Source of the DNA: Oreocharis arfaki
Lineage: Eukaryota; Chordata; Aves; Passeriformes; Paramythiidae
DNA length: 64,000 bases
Direction: 5' to 3'
NCBI GenBank assembly: GCA_013398015.1
Contig: VZRR01012417.1
Span: 186,001-250,000 of the forward strand
This document shows, piece after piece, positions 26,227 through 38,100 of the stretch; within the stretch, counting starts at the first letter, position 1, and every line of letters begins with the position of its first letter. The position numbers and the translations under genes are program-made. The notes below the pieces were generated by a model that saw only the letters and a program-made list of their open reading frames with translations, did not search any database and was not told where the DNA came from.

Positions 26227-26252
26227 AATTGTCCTATATTTGTAGGACAATT
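26227..26252. repeat. Perfect hairpin, 10-bp stem
   Basis: Arms AATTGTCCTA (26227-26236) and TAGGACAATT (26243-26252) are perfectly complementary around a 6-nt loop (tatttg). It is too short for a microRNA precursor, and no flanking pairing extends the stem. Confidence 0.7.
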
Positions 26253-28947
26253 AATTTGTCACTGATTTCTCTTGGTGATCCTGGTGTTAATATTTATATA
26301 GTATGTGTATTAATCTTTGTATATGCTGATAGGTAATTTGGTAGCTCTTAGCTCATTTATTGAAGTATGCCATTAGTGATGCCTGTCTAACTGGTATCCT
26401 GGACTTCGTTCTGTTCAAATGAAAATTCTTACAATATAAGGAGCTTAGACATGAGTGTTTCCTTTGAAACATGAGGACTTGGACTAGGGCTGTTTTCATT
26501 TTATGAAGCTTGTTTTCTGAATGTGATTTGAATTTTTCTTACCTGTCTTTAAATTTAAAACCAGAGCTTTAAAACAGGAAAAAAAAAAAGGCAAAACAGT
26601 TCAAAATTATTCATGAATTGTGAGCAATATGAACTATTTTCTTTGTAGAACTTTTTTTTCATTTCAGTTTTTCATTTTAAATCCAGTGGCCCTGGAATAT
26701 TAGATTACTGTTGGAGAGTTATGTTCTTGTATTCTGGTGGCTGGAAGGCAGGAAAGCTCTTTAGATTTTCCCCCTCAACTTGATCTTCATTGCTGTAATC
26801 AAACAAGAAGCAACTTTCTTATAATTTACTAGTTCTTTTTGCTACTGCACAACTTGGCTGTGTCTGAACTCTGTTAAGAGTATTATTATGCTTGCTGGAT
26901 TTGTAAAAAAACTTCCAACTGCTTCTAATCAAGTCTAACTTAATTTTTTACATGTTCTTTGTTACAAAACCCATTTCAACTTAGAGCCGAAGTAGTTTAA
27001 AGGGCCCTTCTATCATTGGGAGCTTTTTAGCTTTGGAATAATGCCCTTAATAGCTGTTCCTTGCTCTGTAATTGACTGACTTGAAGAAAGCTGACATTTC
27101 TTAATGAAAAGCTTTGCATTTTAAACCTTTATAAAAATACTTCAGATGTGCACTACCTGCAATACCTAAAATCCTTAACACACTCAAAAATCTCAGTGCT
27201 ACAATTGCTTTCAGACTATTGTAGGAGAGCAGAGGGAAGGAAATGAGATGTTTCTGTAGAGCTTTTAGCAGCTGTAACATGTCGTTGTAAAGTACAGGAG
27301 TGTAATTGTAGTTGGGCAGAGATGGAGTTCATATCAGGCAGAAAGAATACCCTTATTGTTGGTTCTTTTTACTCCCCCTTCTGTCCCCACTAGTTCAGGT
27401 AGGATTATATTGCAATAGAATTGCACTTAAATTTTAGTAGAAGCCCATGTCCTTAGGGATTAGCCAAAAAAAATCCAAAGTGTTCTTGAGTGAAATATAC
27501 ATCTGTTGGGTTCTTCTTGTTTATTTCTGTATGGCTCACTTTTTTTCCCTCTTGTAAATTCTCATTTCACCTCCAGATAAAGAAGTACAGACACACTGAA
27601 TACAATGAATTTTTTTCTCTGTTTACCTAACTTACCCACGCTTCTTTCTGCTTTAAGATAAGTCTACGTCCAGTAAGGTGCTTGTATTCATCACAGGGTG
27701 GCTCAGAATTTGTCCCCACCGTTTTCTGTTTATCTCTAAAATGCAGAGGAACAGCTGCCTTGCACAGGTGTTGAGTAACTTTCAGTTCATATGGAGAAAG
27801 TATTTTTGAAGGAACGTCTTTAAAAGAAGTATTTTCAACAGACTTACTTCTCAAACCCTAAACCTCCTCCCACACCCCGCTTTGTGTATCCCAAGTGTTG
27901 GTGTTAAATGTATGCGTTGCTATGAAATGGAGTGCAGTCAAAATAGTTGTTTCTTTCTGGTCAGCTGTGTACTAGGAAGGAAAGTTGAACGCAGATGCAG
28001 TTTATGTCAAAGGTGCTGTAAGAAACAGGATGTCTGGTTCAGTGAGCAGTTTGGTTCTACACGTGTGAAGGGACCTTGGATGAAAGCAAACAGTAGGTAT
28101 GTACTAAAACTTGCAGTCTGTACAGACTAGCAAGGAAATAGAATAACTTAAATGTTTAAACAGAACTGAAAGTATTTGGACTGATTTATGATACATTTAC
28201 TAGCCTTCCTAACTAGGACTTGTAGTTGGAATTATTCTGAGACAATTCAAATATGAAGTTAGAGACTGAGGTGGATATGTGCCCTTTTAGAGCAGTACAG
28301 TTTGCCTTCAAGTCACCATTGAACGAGGCCATTACAGGAATTACTGGGAAAACCTGAGGATTAGAAGTGGTAGGAGTGTATTTCACCTTTTGGGTTCCAT
28401 GTTGTTAGATTTTTAAGTACTGAAATTATTTTCTTATCAACTGTGATACTTTTGCCTTTCATCTTACCTCACTCTGAAATCTTTTTTCTCTAAAGGAGAT
28501 GAAATGTGCTTCCTGATGTAATGTGACTTCACATATACACAGTTTCATCAGAGAACTGGAACTGAAGGTGAAAAATGTAGCTGACAAAGAAACTTTGAAC
28601 AGAGGAGATGCAGAAAGAATAGCTGCCTAGATAGGCTCTAAAAATCATGTGAACTTTAAGCCACTCAAGTGCTTAATTTAGTGGAAGACTGGCCTGAGTG
28701 GCTTAATATAGACAGCTCAAATATCATGTGGAAACTCTAATATAGACATGTATTGGTATAAGAGACCTTGAGCTTATTTTTATTTGTTCCTGGTCAGATT
28801 GTTTGCTTCCCTCCCTTAACCTCACTCTTTATTCTCAGAAAATGCAGTAAAATGGCAGCTGTTACTGCACAACTACACCTGGCTGTACCAGGGAGAGTGG
28901 AGGAAAATTGGCCTTTTGTACTGGCACTTGTTTTGATTTGGTCAGTT

Positions 28948-28971
28948 TTCAGTGGAGTCTTCAGTGGAGTC
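28948..28971. repeat. Tandem duplication, 12-bp unit x2
   Basis: The unit TTCAGTGGAGTC occurs twice in perfect tandem, consistent with a recent slippage event. It lies in non-coding sequence. Confidence 0.75.
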
Positions 28972-29097
28972 TTTGGTGCTGCTCCTTTTAACTTTGACTG
29001 GGAATGTGAAATGAATAGTGATTCTGTTCAGGATACCCTTCTGCTTGCTGAGTAGCATTGGTGACTTCTGAAAGATGCAAGGTCACTGGGATTTCTA

Positions 29098-29153
29098 CTT
29101 TTTCCTTTCTTTCTTTTTTCTTTTTTCTTTTTTTTTTTTCTTTCTCCTTTCGT
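29098..29153. repeat. Polypyrimidine (CT-rich) tract
   Basis: About 55 bases made only of C and T, including a run of 13 T, followed by 'gtcttag'. It resembles an extended polypyrimidine tract with an AG, so it could act as a cryptic 3' splice site. It may also be the decayed tail of a minus-strand retrocopy. No exon-like sequence follows. Confidence 0.7.
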
Positions 29154-32100
29154 CTTAGAACTAGTTTATTTTTATGTCTCCCAGTGCTGTTGCTTCAGAT
29201 TATAGCAATTACATCAACAGAGCACTAATTTTTCACTCTGTTCAGAAAACTCTCTGTTTCTTGCCTGGTCATTAACAAAACATCAGTAGGAAGGTCACAG
29301 TGTAACTGATGTGACTTGCCCTCTGATGGAAGTGTCATGGGAAAAACAAATGGATGGGTGGATTTCCTCTGTGTTTACAGTAGCCATGGAAAGTTGTGCT
29401 TTGTTAAAATCTCCATCAGGCTTAGGAAAAAAAGCTGCCCACATTTTTAAATCCTTACTTTAAAAAAAAGATTAGGTTTTCAAGTATCACTTCAGCTCTT
29501 ACCAGAAATTTATTTGGGTCTGGAAGCAGCTGGGGATTTTTAATGTACACGAAAAAATGTATCTGGAGTAGGTGGTGTTGATACCACTCAGAGGCTTCCT
29601 CAGATTACAGCCCTTAATGCAATCACCATTTATGACATGTAATTGTACTTATGGATCTGTAATTTCATAACTGGAGAGTTTAGTTTGAGAAGTAATGTTA
29701 CAAAAGCAAGGGTGTTGTCCTCCATGTGAACAGCTGAAATACCTCAACATGCTGACAAGACCAGAGTAAGTAGGACACCTTCATGTTCAAAAACTTTTTA
29801 AACTGATGGTGAATGTTCTGCTACTTAAGTTCTCAGTGAACAAAGTTAACGTCTAGAACCGTACAGAATAAGATGAGGAATAAGAGTCAGACCAAGGCTT
29901 TTGGTGATTGGTTGCAGAGTTTTTGCTGTAATGACACAAGAACCATGTTGTTCATCCTTTTAAAATAAGTCACAGTATTCTTCTCTGGTAGCACTGAGTG
30001 GTGGAAGTTGCAGAAGTTTGTGGTCCACATGGGAAGGACATTTTTGCGTCTGAAGTCTCTTAAGTCTTGCTCACTTTTTCTGTGTCTGAGAGATGGCAAA
30101 TTGCTTTTGAATTAAAAAATCACAAATACAGATTTTCTAAGATGAACAAGTGACTGGGTATTTTTGGTGTTGAAGTACTCTTTCCATTTCATAAAGTGCT
30201 ATCAAAATTATTCTTCTTTCTTGAGGCTTGATGGCAATGTGCATCACATACTTTTTGGACACTAACTGGTCTTTGATTCTGTAGCTCAGGGCTTTGGGTA
30301 ATAAAGGATTTCATGTGCATTTTTCTGTAGTGATCACAGTATGCAGTGAAGCAGAAAAGCCCACAATACAGGTGTCCATACAGAAATAACCTGGGCAGGT
30401 CTTTTAATCTCCTGTCTGTTTTATTACTGTTTCATAGCAAGACAAATAACTTGGAATGTCAAGAGCATTGCACTTGCTTACAAAATGTTACTTATATTAT
30501 TACATGTTGCTTCTGAAGACTTCCACAGAAACAATCGTGGAAGACTGCTGAATTGCAAAGCAATATATATTTAAGTGCATTAAATTCAAATTATCAATGT
30601 GATTCTAACATATTTAGATTTTACAGTCAGTATTGCTTATAATGCAAAAACCTCAGCTTTCTGAGATTGCCTGTAAAACAACTGTCACCTGGGGAAAAAA
30701 ATGTATGTTCTGTCTGTGATGGTCATGGATGGGTATGCAGTAAGGGCTTCCCTACCTCAGCAGCCATTCTTTAGTCTGCCTTTTCAGTCTCTCTTGTCAT
30801 CAGACTGAGCTGTGGGGCTGTTACTAAGTTTGCAGAAATGTTTTCTGCTGATAATGTGCATGTCTTCTAGGTGAGGAGTTATTTTTAGCAGTCTGGTGAG
30901 ACTCTTAGAGTCACTGAGGGACAGAGCCCTGGCAGAGAGCTGGAAAAGGGAGCTGCCTGCCAATGGATTGGAATGAGAGCAGGGGAAATGGTACTTCTCA
31001 CTCCCATCCATCTTTTTCTATTTTTCACTACATTGTTCTTTCCTGGTAACTTGCAAAGAAAAGGCACATTTCTCAGGTTTGTAAAATTGGGTTTGGCTGG
31101 GAATAATCTTTGTATTACTGAGGCAAAATTGGTAGAATTTTAGGGATAGTAGCATGAGTGGAAACTTCCATTTTCACTATGATGATGTTCAAGGGTTGCC
31201 TGCATCTCAGCAGACACGTTTTGACTAGAGTGAATCTGAGAAGTGCTGCTGTTCACTCTGCAGTAGTGGAAAGGCTTGAGACAGTTTGTATGAAGTCAGA
31301 GTTATATTAATCTGTTCACTGCATTTGCTAATATACCAGACCTTTTCTTGACTGTGCAGTAACCAAGAAAAGTTGATGCAGACAACAGTGCCACTGAAAA
31401 AGCAAATTGTTTTACATTGTGGAACCTTTAATTTGACCATAATACTCAGCTACAAGCAGCTTTTTAATGTTTAAAATTTGGTAAAACTCCCGTGAGGCTC
31501 AATTTGACCTATTTTATTCCTAGAACTATTATGTAAAAAGATTGCTGAGGTAGAAAAATAGCAGAAAGCACAAGAGGGCCCACCAGTTTACATGCTTATG
31601 TGCCGAAAACTGCTGTTTTTTCCAGATGGCAGAATAGCTAGTGGGACTCACCTAAGTGAATTGCTGTACTTTTCCTCTCTTCCAGCTTTTTCTTACTTTT
31701 AATGTGTGTTTTGTTTTAGTGCTGTAATCAGAGGTCATCCCCAGTCTTTCACTCACCATATGCATGGCTGAATGAATGCATTTTTCTTTCACGTTTATCT
31801 TTGCAAAGAAAATCTGTGGGTGGAGAATTTAAAATGGGATTCAGAGTGGTTTGAGACTTCTGTAAATGACATACCTGGGAATGCTGCCACATAGCAGAAA
31901 CATTTCAGTGATGTGTATTTCGTTGCTGTAGGACACTAAAGATGAAGTAAGGTAGGCTGTGTCAGTTGCTACTGACAATGTTCATAAAGTAACACTCCAT
32001 GCAACAGAAGGTTTGCAGGCATGCTGAAGTGAAAGCTCATCCTTCTTTATTACTATTTAGGGTTAAGTTTAATATGTTTCACCATACTGTCTCTTTATAC

Positions 32101-35100
32101 TGGAGTAGTGTCATTTATCTGATATGAAAAAACTTGTCCCTTTCTTACTTGAAAGTAACTTTGAAGATATTTGTCTGTCTTTCCTCGGACCAGTCAGGAT
32201 AGGTTCATGCTGAATGTCATCTCTCTTTGTTTTGACTGGTAGGCATTGGTCCTGCTCACAGTGTTGTGTGATGGCCAACTTCTGTGCTACATGTGCAGTT
32301 GTGTGGTGGATTTTTTGAGGCTTCATCCAGCGGTGCAATATAGTGTCTGTATTGTCTGTATAGGATGTTTGTAGGAAAATTTTGCATAAAGTACTTCAGT
32401 TTTGTTGAGTTGGGTGTTTTCTGCCCTCTGGCAGGTAGAACAGGTGATGTACTCTGGATAATCTGCAAACTTACTTAGCTGAAGTTCAGTTTTATTTTTA
32501 CAGCTGGTTGTAATTTGTCTGAAGAGCACAGGCCGTAGTGGATAAAACCTGGTGGCAGTGGTGGTGTCTCTTGTCTTGCTGCAAAGGGAATTGGTGATGA
32601 ATGCAAACTGTACTATGACAGCTAAACATGAAATATTTGGTTTTAAAGACTTGATGGCATGTGTGTCTCTGCGGAGCCTGATGACTGTGCTGAATAACAT
32701 AAAAATGGTGTGGTCAGTCACCTCTCTAGTTGCTTTTAACTTTGTGCTGTGAATGTCCTGGCAGCACTGTGCAGCTGTATTACCTGCACGCATGTTTGGA
32801 CCAAGGGTAGAAGATGCTCAAGTTCCCTTCCTGCTTTCATCTGTAGGAATGTACACTGCCACTGTGCACTAATGCACATTCTGCATTATTTTGACCTGGT
32901 TTGTAAATAAATGTATAAATTCAAGGAGCTGAGCAGAAAGATTCATATATCTTCAATGACCGAGTTTTGTGACTGCAAAAACAAGCTTCTTACTGACTGA
33001 GAATAAACTTGTACAAGGGGAAAGAGGAAAAATCTGTCAGAATTCAGAAACCTGCACTTAAACACCCTCTAGTAAGTCACAAATGCACTGCAGCAGCAAG
33101 AAAATAGTAGTCTTTGTTCTAGCTGTATGTTTGAGGTTTATGTGGTTTCTTAATTGCACTATAAATTGATATCTCTATATAGGGCCCCTTGAAAATGAAC
33201 AGCCTTGTTCTTCAGTGCATTCAGGTCTGAACACAATGTAAAGATTGAGGAAGAATGGAAATCTGTGAAATGGCACTATTATGCAAAAGTTTTTTGAGAA
33301 CTTGCAGAAAGAAAAAAAGCCCAACCAAAAAACCCAGAGCGTACTGCCAGTTGATAAGTGATTTGTTGTCCGTGTCTGGACTTGTTTTACATTGTTCTTT
33401 CCTAACTTACTGTCGATTTAGCATAAATTGTCAGAAATCAGTGGCAGCTGTAAAACACCCTTCTATTCCATATCAACATGGCTGTATGAGCACTTACTTC
33501 GCAGTAGGATTCTGTGGGAGACCATATGGGTGTAAGCTGTGGTGTTTGCTTGGAGTTCTGGCAGAACCGGTCTCTTATCTGACCCGTCTGGCATACTGTG
33601 CAAAGTGATCTTAGCCTAGAAAGTTGTGGATCCAAGTCAAGCTGCTGACCTTTTCCTCCTGCTTATTAATAAACCTTCATGTTTCTTCTGCAGTCAGTGT
33701 ATAGAGCGAGGCCGGGGAAGAGCATTTCAGCACTGTCTCATCCTGCCGAGAAGGTGGCAGCGTGCCTTTCTCGGGTTGCACAGAGATACTTGGGGCTGCA
33801 GTCAGGGGCTGTGCAGGCAGCTAGTGTGGGTGTCGGTGCCTGTGGAGCCTGCACTGAGCAGCAGCTTTGAAGAAAGGGCACAAGTGGTGGAACTGCAAAC
33901 CTACCACAAAAATCTGTTAAAAGAGGGAGAGGTCAAGGAAGGTTCTGGTGCTGCTTGTTGCTGCCAACACATTCACCCCAGAGAGGCTGTGCTAGACGTA
34001 CTCCTGCTTGAAAGCTGGCTACCTTTCTAAACTACAGGACAGTGGCTTATTTTGGCCTTGACCTGTCAGTTGCTGGTGTTGGTGATGATGGAAGTTTACA
34101 AGGGAATTACTGCTAGGCTTGAGTCACGGGAAACTTATCTGTGCTCCCTGCTTTGGCCATGGAGATTCCAACCTAATGATGGGTATCGATAGGGTATTTT
34201 TATTCAATAATGTAAATGAGGTATATGCATTCTGTTTTTCTTCCTTTTCTGTTTCCATGGTGAGGGACAGGTATGTGAAAAGTGAGTCACAGGACCTTAC
34301 AGAGACATGAAAGTGCACAAAAGAGAAATGTAAAATTGTAAAGAGAAGGTTTTAAAGTGATGGCAGAATGTTTCACTGGGAAGGACAGAAAATGATTCTT
34401 GGTGGAAATTGAGGGTCTTGCTGAACCCTGCATTTGGTAGAGGTGAATAAATAGTGTATTTCTAAAATACGCATCTGGATCCAGAACAGCAAGGGATGTA
34501 AGGGTGGTCTAGTGTAGCCACATCTCTGCTGTGTGCTAGGAACAGCTACAATATTTAATTCCATGTATCCTGGTAGAGGAAATACTGCTGTTTTCACTTT
34601 AGAATACAGTCTCGTGTTTTGCTTGAACCACCTGCATGAACTGTCTAGACTGCAAAAATTTGTCAAACAGAGCTGAAACTGTTATTTGTATGAGCCAAGT
34701 GATAGCTTGGAGATCTTTGTCATTATTTGGCATACTTTTTGATGTTATTTCAGCATTTCTTACTGAAAATTCTGTTAGACCCCAAACCCCCAGGCAGATA
34801 GAGTATATTATTTCACCCTGCTTATGCTTAAATGTAAATCAAAAGCTTTTCTACATGAACTGTAAAACAAGATAAGTAGATTGACTTTGTGTCAGGGAAG
34901 TCAGTGGCTACGTAGAATATAAAAGTATTTTTCTAAAATTTCTTTCTTTTAATTATGTGATACGCAGTCCTTTCTACACAAGTTCATTTTTTCCTTCTGC
35001 CAAATTGAGTTGCAAGGAATGGCTCTCCAGACCTTCTTCAATAGCAAGGAGAGCTTCATATCCTCTCTTGACAGTAAAAGAGATAATGATAAAGCTTTGA

Positions 35101-38100
35101 GGTCTGCTGTAAGAACATATTGGGCAGAGAACTGAAAATTAATGAAGGTTTAAATAATGAAATTGAGGGAGTGCTGTCTCCAGGCACTTTAAAATGTTAC
35201 TGGCTTCAGCTGTCAAATCTTGGCTTCTTTTTAACTTTTTTAGCTCAAATAAGAGTTTATATATCAAATGAGCAATCTACACAGGGAATTTAAGAGCAGG
35301 TGGAGAGATTGGTTCCTTTCAGGAAATCCTGTGTTTATATTAAGGATTGTACTTGTAGGCCTTGCTTTCCATTTTACCTCTTGCTCTTGGAGTTTTCCAC
35401 AAGTCCCTTGACAGAAGCTTGCTTCTTCATGCACAAACTGAAAAAATGACAGTCTTTAAAATAGTCAGACTATTACTTCGGTTTAGTGATACTTTCCTTT
35501 GGTCTTAAAATGTATCATCCTCTTCAAATGTAACCGTGGGTTCTTAAAATCCAGAGGATGTTCCAGTCTTATTACTGTTATTTTGGGAAAACTGAGTATT
35601 GAGAATGATAACTTTCCTTGTGCTAGAGTATGTATGAGTCAAGGGAAATGAATTCTAATTGTGGTTCTGAGGCTGATAGGACCATTGCTCTGCCAAGTTA
35701 GGTCATGAAAAAACATTTTGAAGGAAGGCGCCTCTAAGCATCATAATATACTTGTTTTGAGAGAGGATTTCTTTTAAACTGCAGATGAGCAACATTAGTG
35801 ATTTTTTTAAAAAATATTTTTCAACTGAATAAAGAAGTGCTTCAAATGTTGAGTTTACCAACCTTGTAAAGCTAAATGTTGTTCTCTGCACTTTTACAGT
35901 TAGCATGTGTCTGATATTTTACTGAATTAGTTCAATTCCTTTTATTGCCCAAGAAAGGGCTGTTTTTGATACTGTAGTGAAAAGTTCCGCTTTCAGGGAA
36001 ATTTCAGTCTTCCAATTAAGTTTTAAAGCACACAAAGAATAAAATCTTTAACATATAGGAAGAAGGCTTATCTAAGAACTGTTTTCCTCATGGAAAACTG
36101 GCTGGGTTGCTTGCCTGAGGCTGTTGGTAGACTGTGAATGCTTTCTGACCGAGTGCTAAGATACAAATAAGTCATAGGGAACGCTGATAAGTGGGGAACT
36201 GAATTGGCTGATGGTAGAGCAGGTCAACTTGTCTAGTCCACTTACAGTAGTTTTTGGTCTCAAAATACAAGCAGGAGCTGCCAGGAGGCAGTTTGGTCAA
36301 GTGCTTTCTTACTGCCTGGCCATGAATCTGGTAAGTGAGGTTCAGTGTCTAGGACTATCTGTTTCTCATTTTGGAGAATATTCTCATGCATACAGGAATT
36401 TATCTGAGGACATCTTCAGAAAGTGCTGTGTCTCATGGTTATCACAAGTATTTTCCAAAGTCAGTTTACAAATGGTCTGGAACCCTTTGATCCATCTGCG
36501 CTGAGTGAATCTTAGCTTTTATTTTTGTGGTTCTTTGGGGAAAGCCACAATGCTGGATTTCAACTTCATTCTGTGTCTAAGTAAGATAGTCTGCAAATGA
36601 ATCAAAAACTGAGCGTGTATTGCATTTAATTTGCATTTGTACCCCCTAGCTTATGCTCTTGTGTAGTTCCCTCCTGTTAGGAGACTTTTTCTTTTTTTCT
36701 GTTTAGTTTTGTTTGGGGTTGGTGTATGTGTGTGTGTGCACCTGTAAAGACTGTATCACAGCTTTGCTCTGGCCATGTTCATGTTAATGCCCCTTGAATT
36801 CTAAAAAACTCTGTTTTAAAATCTTCACTTGTGTGACTTTGACTTTAATGGCACTAAGCCATGGATAATTGGCTCAGTTTCCTAAAATTCCACAGCCTGT
36901 TGTTAAGATAAACATTTCTAGGTTCCCAAGAACACAGACACATGTATATGGTAATATACTGATTATACAGAGTGACCTTTAAACAGCAAATTCTTATTTT
37001 CCTATTTTGTTCTTGATGTTTATACACAAGCATCAGAAGCAGAAAAATGACTTGACAGAATAATTGTGCCAGTTTTTAAACTACATTGTAGCCTTTTGAG
37101 AAGGGCTGTGAAATGGCTTTGTTTTGCTGTAGCCCCTAGGGGAGCTAGAGGGAAGCAGCCCTGCACTGGAATGGTGTGTGTTGAGATGCACACTCATTAG
37201 TCAGGGGCACATGTCTCAGTTGCTGGGAAGGCCATGTGACTGAGGCTTTGGTATAAGGCCCTGGACTGTTGGTTGTTTAGGAATTTGTGGTCTTGCTATG
37301 GCATTCTTCAAAACTGGTACCTAAAGTGGCTTGTAAGGTTCAGCTATCAACAAGTGTTGGACATCTGGTGTTCTCCGGACTGAAAAGGGCTGTGATCTGC
37401 ATTCCCCCCGGCCCAAAGCTTTAGCATGGGGCTGTAATTATAGAGCTCACCACAGAGCTGTGTTCAGTTCACTCATGTCCTCTCAAACATAACAGTGTGT
37501 GGTTGAAAGCATTGCTCCCATACACACCTAATCAGAGATGGCAAAAGGAAATGGATCTGAGGCCCAGGGATATTAACAGCCAGTTAAGAAATTGTGGGAT
37601 AGGTTTTGGGAAGCTCTGTGCACGTTCAGGGTTGTAAGGCAACCTTGACAAATGATGGAGGCCCTCACTGGATTGTGCCAGTTGCTCGAGCACGTGGGGA
37701 GGCTTGCTGCCAGGGAGTGAGGGCCAGCGATGCTAGTGAGCCAAAGCAGATCGACTTAGCATCTTACTCACAGCAGGAATTGGTGGTCTGACTGTCCTTG
37801 GAGGTAAGCTTTCCAATAGTTGTCTTTGAAATTGCTTCTAGCAGAAGAGGATATTTAAATTTCTTAATTTTTGAAAAAAATTAAAAATAGGTCATTCTTA
37901 CTCAACAGATGGGGTTTTGTTTTGTTTTGTTTGTTGGTCTTCTTTTTAAATCATCTTTTTATAAAATTATTCAGCTTAGTTCAAAGCAATAAACTCAGTC
38001 TGAAAATAAGTGGATTGGGACACAGGAGTTATGGTGTGTGGGTTTTGAGTTTTTTGAGTTTTGTGTTTGGTTTGTTGTGGGGTTTTTTTAGGGCAGTTTG

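Noticed and set aside
34113..34150. A GLSHGKLI string resembling GLCHGKLI in the mammalian TRAK1 N-terminal exon
   Set aside because: Only eight residues match. The residues before it do not resemble the rest of that exon, no ATG is in the right place, and no donor follows in phase 1. I treat it as coincidence.
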